27,277 nucleotides of DNA from an uncultured Duncaniella sp. (GCA_910587515.1 CAJULW010000031.1:1-27277); one strand, 5' to 3'; shown: positions 1 to 8,367, counted from the stretch's first letter. The notes: generated from the letters alone by a model not told the origin. Made by a program: numbers and translations.

Positions 1-62
1 AGAGTCTTGTTCATAAGTTGAGGGTTGTGAGTTTTTATAGACAAATCCAAATTGTATGAATT

Positions 63-99
63 CGTCTGAAGCCTGATTTTTTCGTTCAGACTTCAGACG
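63..99 (-). terminator. Inverted repeat after the Trp/Gly-rich protein gene
   Basis: CGTCTGAAG (63-71) and CTTCAGACG (91-99) form a perfect 9-bp stem with a 19-nt loop, just past the stop of the minus-strand gene ending at 109. There is no clear U tract after it on the minus strand, so it could be a Rho-dependent or mRNA-stabilising 3' hairpin rather than a canonical intrinsic terminator. Confidence 0.45.
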
Positions 100-108
100 G
101 TTATTTGT

Positions 109-1161
109 TTAATGACGTCCGCGTCCTCCACCTGTTGAGCGACCGCCTCCGCTGCCGCGGCTTCCGCCACCGAAACCTCCGGTCCCGTAATTATAGCGGC
201 CGCCTCCGCTTGTGCCGGACGGACGGTTATAACTGTTGTTTGAAGGTCGGTTGTAGCTGTTGTTGTTTTGGTTTGTTGAAGGACGTGTGTTTACACCGCT
301 ATTGCCAGGTCGACGATTGGTGGTTCCGGTCGATCCAGGTCTGGAGATGGCGTCAGGACGTAGCCCTACGCTCGGTCTTCGGTTGTTGTATGAAGGTCTA
401 TTATTGTTGTACGACGGACGGTTTGATCCATAGTCAGGCCTTCTATTGCCAGACGGGCGATAGTTTCCGGAGTTGGAAGGATGCCGACCTGCCAATAGGT
501 TTGGCGCCCGTTTAGGTCCGGAATTCCAGATGCCCCATGAAGGTCCCCAGCCCCAGCCCGGTCCCCATACGGGCCCCCATGACCATGACGGCCCCCATGC
601 GGGTCCCCAGTTCCAAGCCCAGTAAGGATCATACCACGATCCCCAATACCATCCTGAATTCCATCTCCAATAGTTGTTATACCAGTATGGGGAAGTCCAA
701 GCGGTGTATGGATAGAAATAGTCATATCCCCAATAGCCGGATGGTGTATTCACATAAATATTTACCTGATCCGGTTCCATATAATATATATTGGCGAGTT
801 CCTGATCTCCAGATCCGCTTACGATTTCAGGATTATAGAACTGTTCGATCCGTCGTGTATATGCGAAATCCGTGGCTGTTGTGTCGGACGTAAGGGAGTC
901 TGTCGCGAAAATGCCTCGACGGTTGTAGTCGTCGACGCTTATTTTTCGTGTGCCGTTGACCGTAAAATTGTCTGCAGACGGATAGTCGTAGACAATCACG
1001 GTGTTCTGTTTATTTGCATTGTTGTTTACAGATTTCTTAGCAGGTTTTGTCGCTTTTGATGCGTCATAGTAAATGTCATCGTCAAAGTAGGACTGTGCCG
1101 ATAGCATAGCGGTGGTTGCGAAAACACCTGCAATGAATGTTGTTAATCGCTTGATGTTCAT
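109..1161 (-). CDS. Secreted Trp/Gly/Pro-rich low-complexity protein, function unknown
   Basis: The 350-residue protein has an N-terminal signal peptide (about residues 1-22, hydrophobic stretch ending SAQ), so it is exported. Residues 23-140 are ordinary mixed sequence. Residues 143-212 are extremely rich in Trp, Tyr, Gly and Pro, with short repeats of the GPxWG type. Residues 220-316 repeat Arg-Pro-Ser and Asn/Tyr units (NRPSYNN-like), and the last 30 residues are Gly/Arg/Ser-rich, ending GRGRH. I recognise no catalytic domain. The composition suggests an extracytoplasmic, possibly envelope-associated, disordered or adhesive protein; that is inference. It lies 92 nt downstream of the ABC exporter permease on the same strand and could be co-transcribed with it. 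The coding frame is supported by the signal peptide; other open frames over the same repeats are shadows. Confidence 0.8.
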   Translation of the reverse strand: MNIKRLTTFIAGVFATTAMLSAQSYFDDDIYYDASKATKPAKKSVNNNANKQNTVIVYDYPSADNFTVNGTRKISVDDYNRRGIFATDSLTSDTTATDFAYTRRIEQFYNPEIVSGSGDQELANIYYMEPDQVNIYVNTPSGYWGYDYFYPYTAWTSPYWYNNYWRWNSGWYWGSWYDPYWAWNWGPAWGPSWSWGPVWGPGWGWGPSWGIWNSGPKRAPNLLAGRHPSNSGNYRPSGNRRPDYGSNRPSYNNNRPSYNNRRPSVGLRPDAISRPGSTGTTNRRPGNSGVNTRPSTNQNNNSYNRPSNNSYNRPSGTSGGGRYNYGTGGFGGGSRGSGGGRSTGGGRGRH

Positions 1162-1253
1162 TGTGTGGTATATAATGAGAAGTGAGAGTTCATTTTCTTA
1201 TAAATCCTTTTAGTTTAGACAAGTGACGAGGCTAAAAGTTTAATCGATGGTCA

Positions 1254-2564
1254 TTATTTGTAGCGTATCCAACGGACAATCTCTTTTATTGACGGCTTCT
1301 TGCCGTACATAAAAATCCCGACGCGGTATATTTTTCCGGCAAACCACACCATCGATACGAACCCGGCTACAAGGATGAGCAGTGAAAGGCCTATTTCCCA
1401 GGCTGGTATTCCGAATGGTATGCGTGCCACCATTACCATTGGAGATGTAAGCGGGAACATAGACATCCAAAAGGCTATATCGCCCATTGGGTTGGTCGCT
1501 GCCACCATAGCGAAAATCAAACCGAAGATTATAGGGAAAACCGCAAAAGATGTGAGTTGACTCGCATCCTGGATATTGTCAACAGATGAGCCTACAGCGG
1601 CGAATATTGATGAGTAGAGGAGGAAACCGAAAACGAGAAATACAGTCATGAGGGTAACAAGAGTTATGATATGGCCTACGTTTCCGAGCATTCCGACAGC
1701 CTGTATCATCCCGATTGATGATGGATCGCTGATCTGGTCGAAGTTGCCGCTTTGTACCGCAGCGACATCGGCCATTGCTTCAGCCGGTACGAGAGCAGGC
1801 AAAAGATAGGCTGACATTAGAGCCAACAGGACTCCCCAAATCACCATTTGTGTAACGGCCACAAGGGCTACGCCTACGATTTTGCCCATCATGAGTTGTG
1901 CCGGTTTGACCGAGGAGACAACCACTTCGAGCACACGGTTACCTTTTTCTTCGATGATCGAAGTCATTACCATCTGTCCGTATATCAACAGGAACATGTA
2001 GAGAACAAAAGTCATTCCGATTCCGACGGCATAGCTGAACATCGATGAGTTGCTTTCCTCACTGTCTTTGTCTGTTCGTACGGTAGTCAGGCTGATATCG
2101 CTCTTCACGTTATCAAGAATGGTGTTTAAATTCTCGATATCGTATGCTTTCAGCCGTTGTGTCTCTATTATGGTGTTTATCAAGTCGGTGATACCGCTTT
2201 CAGTCCCGACGGATGAAGGTCCGTTACTGTAATATTTAAGGGCTGCGTTTGGATTTTCAATTATATTTGCCGGAATAACGAGCACAGCGTCTATACCGTC
2301 GCGGGTTATGGCGGAATCGACTGTTGCGTCGCTCGCCGGACGGAAAGTCAGGTCATTGGAATTTTTTAGGTTCGGAAGGATTATCCCGCTGTTGTCTATC
2401 ACCGCTACCGTTGTTGCGGATGAGTCTACATAACTCATTATTATAGCCGGTAGAGCCATGAGCAACAACATTAGTAAGGGCATGAGCAGCGTTGTGACTA
2501 CGAAACTTTTTTTCTTGACGCGCTCCATGTATTCGCGCTCTATTATGATTCCTATTTTTGACAT
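1254..2564 (-). CDS. ABC-2 family exporter permease (NatB-like)
   Basis: This is the membrane subunit of a two-component ABC exporter of the NatAB type, a family with sodium-efflux and other export roles; the substrate here is unknown. With the start used it is 436 residues. It has one N-terminal membrane helix following SKIGIIIEREYMERVKKKSF, a large extracytoplasmic domain of roughly 150 residues, then several hydrophobic helices in the C-terminal half, including the EEKGNRVLEVVVSSV segment typical of ABC-2 permeases. I chose the ATG at 2564 because family members begin at this point (MSKIG...); an in-frame ATG at 2633 adds 23 unconserved residues and would overlap the ATPase gene. The ATPase gene ends 46 nt upstream, so the two form an operon. 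Confidence 0.88.
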   Translation of the reverse strand: MSKIGIIIEREYMERVKKKSFVVTTLLMPLLMLLLMALPAIIMSYVDSSATTVAVIDNSGIILPNLKNSNDLTFRPASDATVDSAITRDGIDAVLVIPANIIENPNAALKYYSNGPSSVGTESGITDLINTIIETQRLKAYDIENLNTILDNVKSDISLTTVRTDKDSEESNSSMFSYAVGIGMTFVLYMFLLIYGQMVMTSIIEEKGNRVLEVVVSSVKPAQLMMGKIVGVALVAVTQMVIWGVLLALMSAYLLPALVPAEAMADVAAVQSGNFDQISDPSSIGMIQAVGMLGNVGHIITLVTLMTVFLVFGFLLYSSIFAAVGSSVDNIQDASQLTSFAVFPIIFGLIFAMVAATNPMGDIAFWMSMFPLTSPMVMVARIPFGIPAWEIGLSLLILVAGFVSMVWFAGKIYRVGIFMYGKKPSIKEIVRWIRYK

Positions 2565-2610
2565 TGTTGAAATAATAACGGTAAAATTTAAGATTGTGGC
2601 AGCGATGGAT

Positions 2611-3549
2611 TTAGTATGATATCCGTCTTTCATCGGATTGTACCGCCCGAATGAAAATATCGTTCATCGAAGCGATGCTTTCGTTTATTCCGGCTATCAT
2701 TACAGAGTCATTGGCTATGCTTATAGCTTCGCGAAGCGAGACTCCTTTGTTGAGATGGAAATTGAGGCGTGTCCGCCCTTGTGCATCCTGTTCGAGAATC
2801 TCGAACTCTCCGGCTATGTTTCGCATATTATCCATCAATATGCCGGTGTCACCGGTAAAAGTCAGGTCGTATCTGTCGGAAAAATAGCGTCGGCGTATAT
2901 CGTCTACATTTCCGCTGAGAATGTTGCGGCTTTTGTTTATAAGTGTTATGTTGTCGCATATTTCTTCTACGGATGCCATGTTGTGGGTGGAGAATATGAC
3001 CGTGGCGCCCTCATTCTTGAGTTTTAAAATTTCGTCTTTAAGCAAAGTCGCGTTGATCGGGTCGAATCCGGAAAACGGTTCGTCGAATATCAGCAGTTTG
3101 GGACGATGGAGGACAGTGATAATGAATTGCACTTTCTGTGCCATCCCTTTTGACAGTTCCTCTACTTTTTTGTCCCACCAGTTTTGTATGTCGAAACGAT
3201 CGAACCATTTGCGCAGTTCGGCTGTTGCGTCGTGTCTTGAAAGTCCTTTTAGGCGAGCGAAAAATACGGCCTGTTCTCCGACTTTCATTTTTTTGTATAG
3301 GCCGCGTTCCTCCGGAAGATAGCCGATATGTGCGACATCGTTCTGTGTGAGTGGTCGTCCTTCGAATAATACGTGCCCGCTGTCTGGAGCGGTTATATGG
3401 TTGATTATGCGGATCAGTGTTGTTTTACCGGCTCCGTTTGGCCCGAGGAGACCGTATACAAGGCTTTCCGGAACGTTGAGCGACACGTTGTCAAGAGCAA
3501 GATGGGAGGAATATGCCTTGCTGACGTTTTCTACTTGCAGTATATCCAT
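2611..3549 (-). CDS. ABC exporter ATP-binding subunit (NatA-like)
   Basis: The 312-residue protein hydrolyses ATP to drive the ABC-2 permease encoded directly downstream. Visible motifs are the Walker A GPNGAGKT (about 36-43), signature LSKGMAQ (132-138), Walker B LLIFDEP (152-158) and the H-loop histidine in STHNM (about 189). The stretch GYLPEERGLY takes the Q-loop position. The C-terminal 90 residues form the extra domain seen in NatA/DrrA-type ATPases. It is the first gene of the pair and has a -7-like element 80-87 nt upstream of its start. The transported substrate cannot be read from the sequence. Confidence 0.9.
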   Translation of the reverse strand: MDILQVENVSKAYSSHLALDNVSLNVPESLVYGLLGPNGAGKTTLIRIINHITAPDSGHVLFEGRPLTQNDVAHIGYLPEERGLYKKMKVGEQAVFFARLKGLSRHDATAELRKWFDRFDIQNWWDKKVEELSKGMAQKVQFIITVLHRPKLLIFDEPFSGFDPINATLLKDEILKLKNEGATVIFSTHNMASVEEICDNITLINKSRNILSGNVDDIRRRYFSDRYDLTFTGDTGILMDNMRNIAGEFEILEQDAQGRTRLNFHLNKGVSLREAISIANDSVMIAGINESIASMNDIFIRAVQSDERRISY

Positions 3550-3587
3550 TGAAAATTTGTGATGATGCTGGGTTTAGAGATTCCTCT

Positions 3588-3602
3588 GTACTACCCCAGT
3601 AC
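3588..3602. promoter_or_regulatory. Small inverted repeat in the ABC operon leader
   Basis: GTACT-N5-AGTAC is a perfect 5-bp inverted repeat between the predicted transcription start of the ABC exporter operon and its ATG. It could be a repressor operator or a short hairpin in the leader. The evidence is symmetry and position only. Confidence 0.25.
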
Positions 3603-3628
3603 TTTAGATGTTTACGAAAGATAAGACG

Positions 3629-3636
3629 CAAATTTA
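3629..3636 (-). promoter_or_regulatory. Probable -7 element of the ABC exporter operon
   Basis: On the minus strand this reads TAAATTTG, an exact match to the Bacteroidota -7 consensus TAnnTTTG, and it would give a leader of about 70 nt. No TTTG is present at the expected -33 position. Confidence 0.5.
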
Positions 3637-3742
3637 TCGAAAAAGTTTCACATCAGTGTAATTTTTTATGTGAAAACGCGTCTAACCAAAAAGGAAATCA
3701 TGTCTGACTAAATCAAAAAATTATAAATCTGTTCATAAATAG

Positions 3743-4240
3743 ATGGCATTACCGGATAAGGAAGCGCGTTTCATGGCGATTGTCAATGACAACCGGAGCC
3801 TTTTGTATAAGGTGTGCCACATGTATGCTTCAGACAAGGAGCATTTTCGTGATTTATATCAGGAGGTGCTTGCCAATATATGGGAAGGGATCGGTGGTTT
3901 TAGGGGAGAAGCTGCGGTTTCGACGTGGATATACAGGATAGCGATAAACACATGCGTCACATTTTTCCGACATCATAACCGACATGACTCTTCGAAAACG
4001 TATCTTGATATGGCTTATGATATTGAAGATGACAATGGAGAGCGAAATGAACGGTTGCGCGAGATGTATAGGCTGATATCGCGACTCGACAAGATTGACA
4101 AGGCTATAATATTGATGTGGCTCGACGAACGCAGCTACGATGAGATCGCGGAGGTGACTGGGTTTACCCGTAACAATGTCGCGACACGGTTGCATCGTAT
4201 CAAGCAGCGCCTGGCGGAAAATAGTTCACGTAACGAATGA
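3743..4240 (+). CDS. ECF-type RNA polymerase sigma factor
   Basis: The 165-residue protein has the two-domain layout of extracytoplasmic-function sigma factors. The sigma-2 region (about 15-85) includes DLYQEVLANIWEG and the -10-recognition part ending STWIYRIAINTC. The sigma-4 helix-turn-helix (about 110-160) includes SYDEIAEVTGFTRNNVATRLHRIKQRL. Length and domain order are normal for the family. It is followed 47 nt later by a small membrane protein gene that probably encodes its regulator. A second Met at residue 11 is a possible alternative start, but the longer form keeps the whole first sigma-2 helix. The target regulon is unknown. Confidence 0.9.
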   Translation: MALPDKEARFMAIVNDNRSLLYKVCHMYASDKEHFRDLYQEVLANIWEGIGGFRGEAAVSTWIYRIAINTCVTFFRHHNRHDSSKTYLDMAYDIEDDNGERNERLREMYRLISRLDKIDKAIILMWLDERSYDEIAEVTGFTRNNVATRLHRIKQRLAENSSRNE

Positions 4241-4287
4241 CGGTTGCATGATGTAATTATAGATAATGATCGTATTGAAATAATGCT

Positions 4288-4842
4288 ATGAATATAGATG
4301 ACCTGAAGAGTAGATGGAACTCAATGGAGTTGCCTCCTGAGTATAGTGGAGACGAGTTGAGTGATATTGTTTCGCGTATAGGTGCGGGACGTGTGTCCTC
4401 TTTGCGCGACCGCCTCGGTTCGATAAGCAGGAATCTTGCTTTGGTCTGTGTGTGCGGGGGGGTAATAATGATCCCATATCTTGCCTATACTCCTGTTCTC
4501 GGTGTTGTCGCCATCGTTTTTTTCGTATTTATGGGGCTGATGCATTTCCGCAATTATCGTAGAGTGATTCGTATCGACTTTTCGGTCATGACTGTTCGTG
4601 AAGCTCTCGCCGCGGTATATATTTTTGAGCGTAACCGCACGCGTTTACGTGTGATCGGTATGTCTCTCGGATTGCCGATGGCTCTTTGGATGTGTTTTTC
4701 ATTTACTTCTGTCTACGGCCCTTATACGCTTTACGCTTGTCTGGCTGGCGCTGCCATCGGGGTGATTATAGCTGTTTTAGTCAACCGTAGGGCAGTGTGT
4801 ATACTCCGTGAGATGCGTGGGCAGCTCAATAGCGGAGTATAG
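4288..4842 (+). CDS. Small four-helix membrane protein, probable partner of the upstream ECF sigma factor
   Basis: The 184-residue protein is unrecognised. Residues 1-45 are hydrophilic (NIDDLKSRWNSMELPPEY...). Two hydrophobic helices follow at about 49-88, a basic cytoplasmic-type loop (FRNYRRVIRIDF), then two more helices at about 125-170 and a short hydrophilic tail. The layout, a cytosolic N-terminus that could hold a sigma factor and a membrane-anchored remainder, together with its place directly after an ECF sigma gene, suggests an anti-sigma or sensor role. This is inference from context: I see no ZAS zinc motif (HxxxCxxC) or FecR domain. Confidence 0.75.
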   Translation: MNIDDLKSRWNSMELPPEYSGDELSDIVSRIGAGRVSSLRDRLGSISRNLALVCVCGGVIMIPYLAYTPVLGVVAIVFFVFMGLMHFRNYRRVIRIDFSVMTVREALAAVYIFERNRTRLRVIGMSLGLPMALWMCFSFTSVYGPYTLYACLAGAAIGVIIAVLVNRRAVCILREMRGQLNSGV

Positions 4843-4917
4843 AGTTTTGTAATGAAAATCGTATTGTGAGGCTTTATTATTTTGAAATAGTGTGGCTGAA
4901 AATTCCCGAAAAGTATT

Positions 4918-4925
4918 TAAATTTG
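4918..4925 (+). promoter_or_regulatory. Probable -7 element of pyrB
   Basis: TAAATTTG matches TAnnTTTG exactly and lies 35 nt before the pyrB ATG at 4961, giving a leader of about 30 nt. No TTTG is seen at the best -33 spacing. Its position inside the GTG-started extension of the frame (from 4892) argues that the extension is not translated. Confidence 0.5.
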
Positions 4926-4960
4926 CGGTGAACTCACAAGTATTTCAACATTTCACTGCA

Positions 4961-5875
4961 ATGAATACCAAAAGTCTTGTATCAATCAGCGATATAGGTC
5001 GCGACGAGATATTACGTCTCCTTGATATAGCGGGACGTTTTGAGGAAAATCCCAACCGTCGTCTGCTTGAGGGGAAAGTGGTGGCCACCTTGTTTTTCGA
5101 GCCGTCGACACGTACGCGTCTCAGTTTTGAAACCGCTGTAAATCGACTTGGAGGTCGTGTCATAGGTTTCTCCGATGCCAATACGACAAGTTCGTCAAAA
5201 GGCGAGACTTTGAAAGATACCATAAAGATGGTCAGCAATTATGTGGATCTGATAGTCATGCGCCATTATCTTGAAGGCGCGGCGCGCTATGCTTCTGAAG
5301 TGACGGATGTCCCGATTATAAATGCCGGTGACGGTGCCAATCAACATCCGTCTCAAACAATGCTTGATCTTTATTCGATATACAAGACGCAGGGAACTCT
5401 TGAAAATCTTACTATAACACTTGTTGGAGATTTGAAATACGGACGTACGGTTCATTCGTTGATAATGGCTATGCGATATTTCAATCCAACTTTCCGGTTT
5501 GTTGCCTGCGAGGAACTCGGAATGCCCAAGGAATATAAAATATTTTGTGACGAAAACGGTATCCGTTATTCCGAGCATCGTGATTTTTCATCTGAGGTGA
5601 TCGACAGCAGTGATATTATATATATGACTCGTGTTCAGCGTGAACGTTTTGCCGACATAATGGAATATGAACGTGTCAAAGATCTTTACAATCTTAACAA
5701 CTCCATGCTGACTGGTGCGCGTGACAATATGCGCATACTTCATCCGCTGCCTCGAGTCAACGAGATCGCTCAAGATGTCGATGACAATCCCCATGCCTAT
5801 TACTTTGAGCAGGCCCGCAACGGCCTTTATGCCCGTCAGGCTATAATCTGTCGCGCTCTTGGGATAGACGCTTGA
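4961..5875 (+). CDS. pyrB: Aspartate carbamoyltransferase catalytic subunit
   Basis: The enzyme condenses carbamoyl phosphate with aspartate to form N-carbamoyl-aspartate, the committed step of pyrimidine synthesis, in the cytoplasm. The 304-residue protein carries the carbamoyl-phosphate loop FFEPSTRTRLSFE (about 45-57), the SSSKGET loop (about 77-83) and the C-terminal LHPLPRVNEI motif. The length fits the family (about 305). The ATG at 4961 is chosen because the protein aligns with the family from NTKSLVSI onward, and because a promoter-like element lies just upstream inside the longer GTG-started frame. pyrI follows after 84 nt, so the class B holoenzyme (catalytic trimers with regulatory dimers) is expected. 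Confidence 0.96.
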   Translation: MNTKSLVSISDIGRDEILRLLDIAGRFEENPNRRLLEGKVVATLFFEPSTRTRLSFETAVNRLGGRVIGFSDANTTSSSKGETLKDTIKMVSNYVDLIVMRHYLEGAARYASEVTDVPIINAGDGANQHPSQTMLDLYSIYKTQGTLENLTITLVGDLKYGRTVHSLIMAMRYFNPTFRFVACEELGMPKEYKIFCDENGIRYSEHRDFSSEVIDSSDIIYMTRVQRERFADIMEYERVKDLYNLNNSMLTGARDNMRILHPLPRVNEIAQDVDDNPHAYYFEQARNGLYARQAIICRALGIDA

Positions 5876-5959
5876 TTTTTACTAAATCGGGTGGATTCAT
5901 AACCGGAATACCGGTATGATCTTTATATTTCAAATTAATACTTTACCATAAAGGAAGAA

Positions 5960-6421
5960 ATGACTGTCTCAAAACAAGAACTTGCGGTGGCCGCTCTCCG
6001 TAACGGCACCGTTATCGATCATATTCCTTCAGCGTCGCTTTTTAAGACCGTAAAGATTCTCGGTATTGAAAATCTGGGTGGAGCAGTGACTATTGGCAAT
6101 AATCTTGATAGCAAGAAACTGGGAAAGAAGGGCATAATAAAGGTTGCGGATGTGTTTTTCCCAGAGTCGACTCTCAACAGGATTGCGTTGATCGCTCCTA
6201 CCGCGGTTGTCAATATCATACGCGACTATGAGGTTGTCGAGAAATTTCCGGTATCGTTGCCTGACACGATAGTCGGAATCGTGAAATGCGGCAATCCGAA
6301 ATGTATTACCAATAATGAACCAATGCGTACACGTTTCCATGTTGTGGATCGCGGTGACGTGACGATCAGTTGTCATTATTGCTCACAGGTGGTAAGAAGT
6401 ATTGACGCCAAGATAATCTGA
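5960..6421 (+). CDS. pyrI: Aspartate carbamoyltransferase regulatory subunit
   Basis: This 153-residue protein is the allosteric chain that binds nucleotides and tunes PyrB. The N-terminal two-thirds is the nucleotide-binding domain. The C-terminal zinc domain shows four cysteines, C110, C115, C138 and C141, with the CxxxxC and CxxC spacing of E. coli PyrI. The length equals the usual size. An AAGGAAG purine-rich stretch shortly before the ATG is a rare clear Shine-Dalgarno site for this genome. It follows pyrB by 84 nt, with a small ACCGG/CCGGT inverted repeat in the gap. Confidence 0.96.
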   Translation: MTVSKQELAVAALRNGTVIDHIPSASLFKTVKILGIENLGGAVTIGNNLDSKKLGKKGIIKVADVFFPESTLNRIALIAPTAVVNIIRDYEVVEKFPVSLPDTIVGIVKCGNPKCITNNEPMRTRFHVVDRGDVTISCHYCSQVVRSIDAKII

Positions 6422-6432
6422 TTTAGCCAGTC

Positions 6433-6993
6433 ATGAAGATATCTTGGAAACCCGGAACTATGATATATCCTCTTCCCGCTGTGCTTGTTAGCTGTGGGAC
6501 AAAGGAACATAGCAATATTTTTACCGTTGCATGGGTAGGGACTGTATGTACCAACCCGCCTATGTGCTATATTTCAGTTCGTCCCGAACGTTTTTCCTAT
6601 CCGCTGATCAAGGAGAAAATGGAGTTTACGATAAATCTTACGACCGCCCAAATGGCCCGTGCTGTCGACTGGGCCGGTGTGCGTTCGGGAAAAGATTATG
6701 ATAAGTGGCGCGAAACAGGACTTACTCCCGAAAATGGGGTCAAGGTCGGATGCCCTTATATAGCTGAGTCGCCTCTATGCCTTGAATGCAGGGTAAAAGA
6801 GATCGTGAAGCTTGGCAGTCATGACATGTTTTTGGCTGATGTTGTCAACGTTTTGGCTGAAGAATCTTTGATAGATACGGAGACCGGTTCATTTGATCTT
6901 GGAGCTGCCGGGCTTATAAACTATTCTCATGGCCACTATTTCGAACAGGGTTCGGAAATAGGTCATTTCGGTTGGAGCGTGAAGAAAAAATGA
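6433..6993 (+). CDS. Flavin reductase-like domain protein (FMN-binding split barrel)
   Basis: The 186-residue protein belongs to the flavin reductase-like family, whose members bind FMN/FAD and often reduce free flavin with NAD(P)H. The opening PGTMIYPLPAVLVSCG, the NIFTVAWVGTVCTNPPM segment and the SVRPERFSYPLI stretch are the usual conserved blocks. FTINL and the later ECRVKEIVKLGSHDMFLADV give the second half of the barrel. The length is typical. It starts 11 nt after pyrI, so it is probably co-transcribed. The substrate is not known and no dedicated partner oxygenase is nearby. A pyrimidine-linked role is only a guess from position. Confidence 0.88.
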   Translation: MKISWKPGTMIYPLPAVLVSCGTKEHSNIFTVAWVGTVCTNPPMCYISVRPERFSYPLIKEKMEFTINLTTAQMARAVDWAGVRSGKDYDKWRETGLTPENGVKVGCPYIAESPLCLECRVKEIVKLGSHDMFLADVVNVLAEESLIDTETGSFDLGAAGLINYSHGHYFEQGSEIGHFGWSVKKK

Positions 6994-7062
6994 TGACATA
7001 CTATATAAATATTATACCCTAAATACCTAATACCAAAAAATACATCAATACTTATTTTTGAT

Positions 7063-8339
7063 ATGAAAGAGGATAAAGTAATCTTTGACATCATCGAGCG
7101 TGAGCATTTGCGCCAAAAGAAGGGGATCGAGCTCATCGCTTCCGAGAATTTCGTCAGTGAACAAGTGATGCGTGCCATGGGCTCGTGTCTTACCAACAAG
7201 TATGCCGAGGGTTATCCCGGTCACCGCTACTACGGTGGATGCGAAGTTGTCGACGAAGCTGAAACCATAGCTATCGAACGTCTGAAGCAGCTCTTTGGAG
7301 CGGAATGGGCGAATGTGCAGCCACACTCAGGCGCACAGGCCAATATGGCTGTGTTCATGGCATGTCTGAATCCAGGCGACAAGTTCCTTGGCCTCAATCT
7401 TTCGCATGGTGGACACCTTTCGCATGGCAGTCCTGTAAACTTTTCCGGTCTTGTGTTCCATGCTCTTGAATACAATGTCGATAAAGAGACGGGAAGAGTC
7501 GATTACGAACAGATGGAAGAGGTTGCGCGTCGTGAACGTCCACGTCTGATAATCGGTGGTGCAAGTGCTTATAGCCGTGAATGGGATTATGCGCGTATGC
7601 GTCGTCTCGCAGATGAGATAGGTGCGATATTTTTGGTCGATATGGCTCATCCCGCAGGTCTCATCGCCGCAGGCATTCTTGATAATCCGGTAAAATATGC
7701 ACATATAGTTACGACCACTACTCATAAGACACTTCGTGGGCCTCGTGGAGGTGTAATCATGATGGGCAAAGATTTTGATAATCCTTGGGGAAAGACCACA
7801 CCTAAGGGCGTGGTAAAGAAAATGTCGCAGCTCCTTGATTCGGCTGTGTTCCCCGGAGTGCAGGTCCGCTTGAGCATGTCATAGCCGCCAAGGCCGTGGC
7901 GTTCGGTGAGGCTCTTCAGCCCGAGTTCCGTGAATATCAGCTACAAGTTCAGAAGAATGCGTCTGCTCTTGCGTCTGCTCTTGTCGACATGGGCTACAAT
8001 ATAGTGTCTGGTGGCACCGATAACCATTGCATTCTGGTTGATCTCCGCACCAAATTCCCCGATCTTACAGGCAAGGTGGCTGAAAAAGCTCTTGTCGAGG
8101 CTGACATCACGGCTAATAAGAATATGGTTCCTTTCGATTCACGCAGTCCGTTCCAGACTTCCGGCATCCGTCTCGGGACTCCGGCCATCACTACCCGTGG
8201 AGCTAAAGAACCACTTATGGTTGAAATAGCAGAGATGATCGATACCGTGTTGCGTAATCCTGAAAGCGCTGAAAACATTGCTGCTGTACGAGCGAAAGTC
8301 AATGCGACTATGCAGCCCTATCCGATGTTCGCTTATTGA
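7063..8339 (+). pseudogene. glyA: Serine hydroxymethyltransferase, frameshifted by a 4-nt deletion
   Basis: SHMT is the PLP enzyme that interconverts serine and glycine and loads one-carbon units onto tetrahydrofolate. The first frame (7063-7884) holds the N-terminus, the YPGHRYYGG motif and the PLP lysine K222 in TTTTHKTLRGPRGG. It runs to Q267 of FPGVQ and then reads VRLSMS and stops. The remainder continues in another frame from CCG at 7866 (PLEHVIAAKAVAFGEAL...) to 8339. The family has an invariant VQGGPLEH here: between CAG and CCG only GT remains where two glycine codons should be, a net loss of 4 nt. Adding two Gly to 267 and 157 residues restores 426, the usual length. Both halves are otherwise well conserved, so this is either a very recent mutation or a sequence/assembly error. 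A GTG at 7896 could start the second fragment but is probably not used. Confidence 0.93.
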
Positions 8340-8367
8340 ACGAATGGATAAAGCGTCATAATAAAGA

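Noticed and set aside
366..725. Long open frame on the minus strand in a second frame of the Trp/Gly-rich gene (119 residues).
   Set aside because: It has no signal peptide or domain and arises from the GC-rich repeats. The frame with a signal peptide is the real one.
2565..2633. Longer start for the ABC permease.
   Set aside because: The extra 23 residues are not family-like and overlap the ATPase gene; SKIGIIIEREY is where homologues begin.
3691..3711. AAGGAAATC followed by ATGTCTGACTAA, resembling a ribosome site with a three-codon frame before the ECF sigma gene.
   Set aside because: It is too short to call a leader peptide, and nothing else supports it.
7053..7060. TATTTTTG, a -7-like match 2 nt before the glyA ATG.
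   Set aside because: It is too close to the start codon and lies in an AT-rich stretch where such matches occur by chance.
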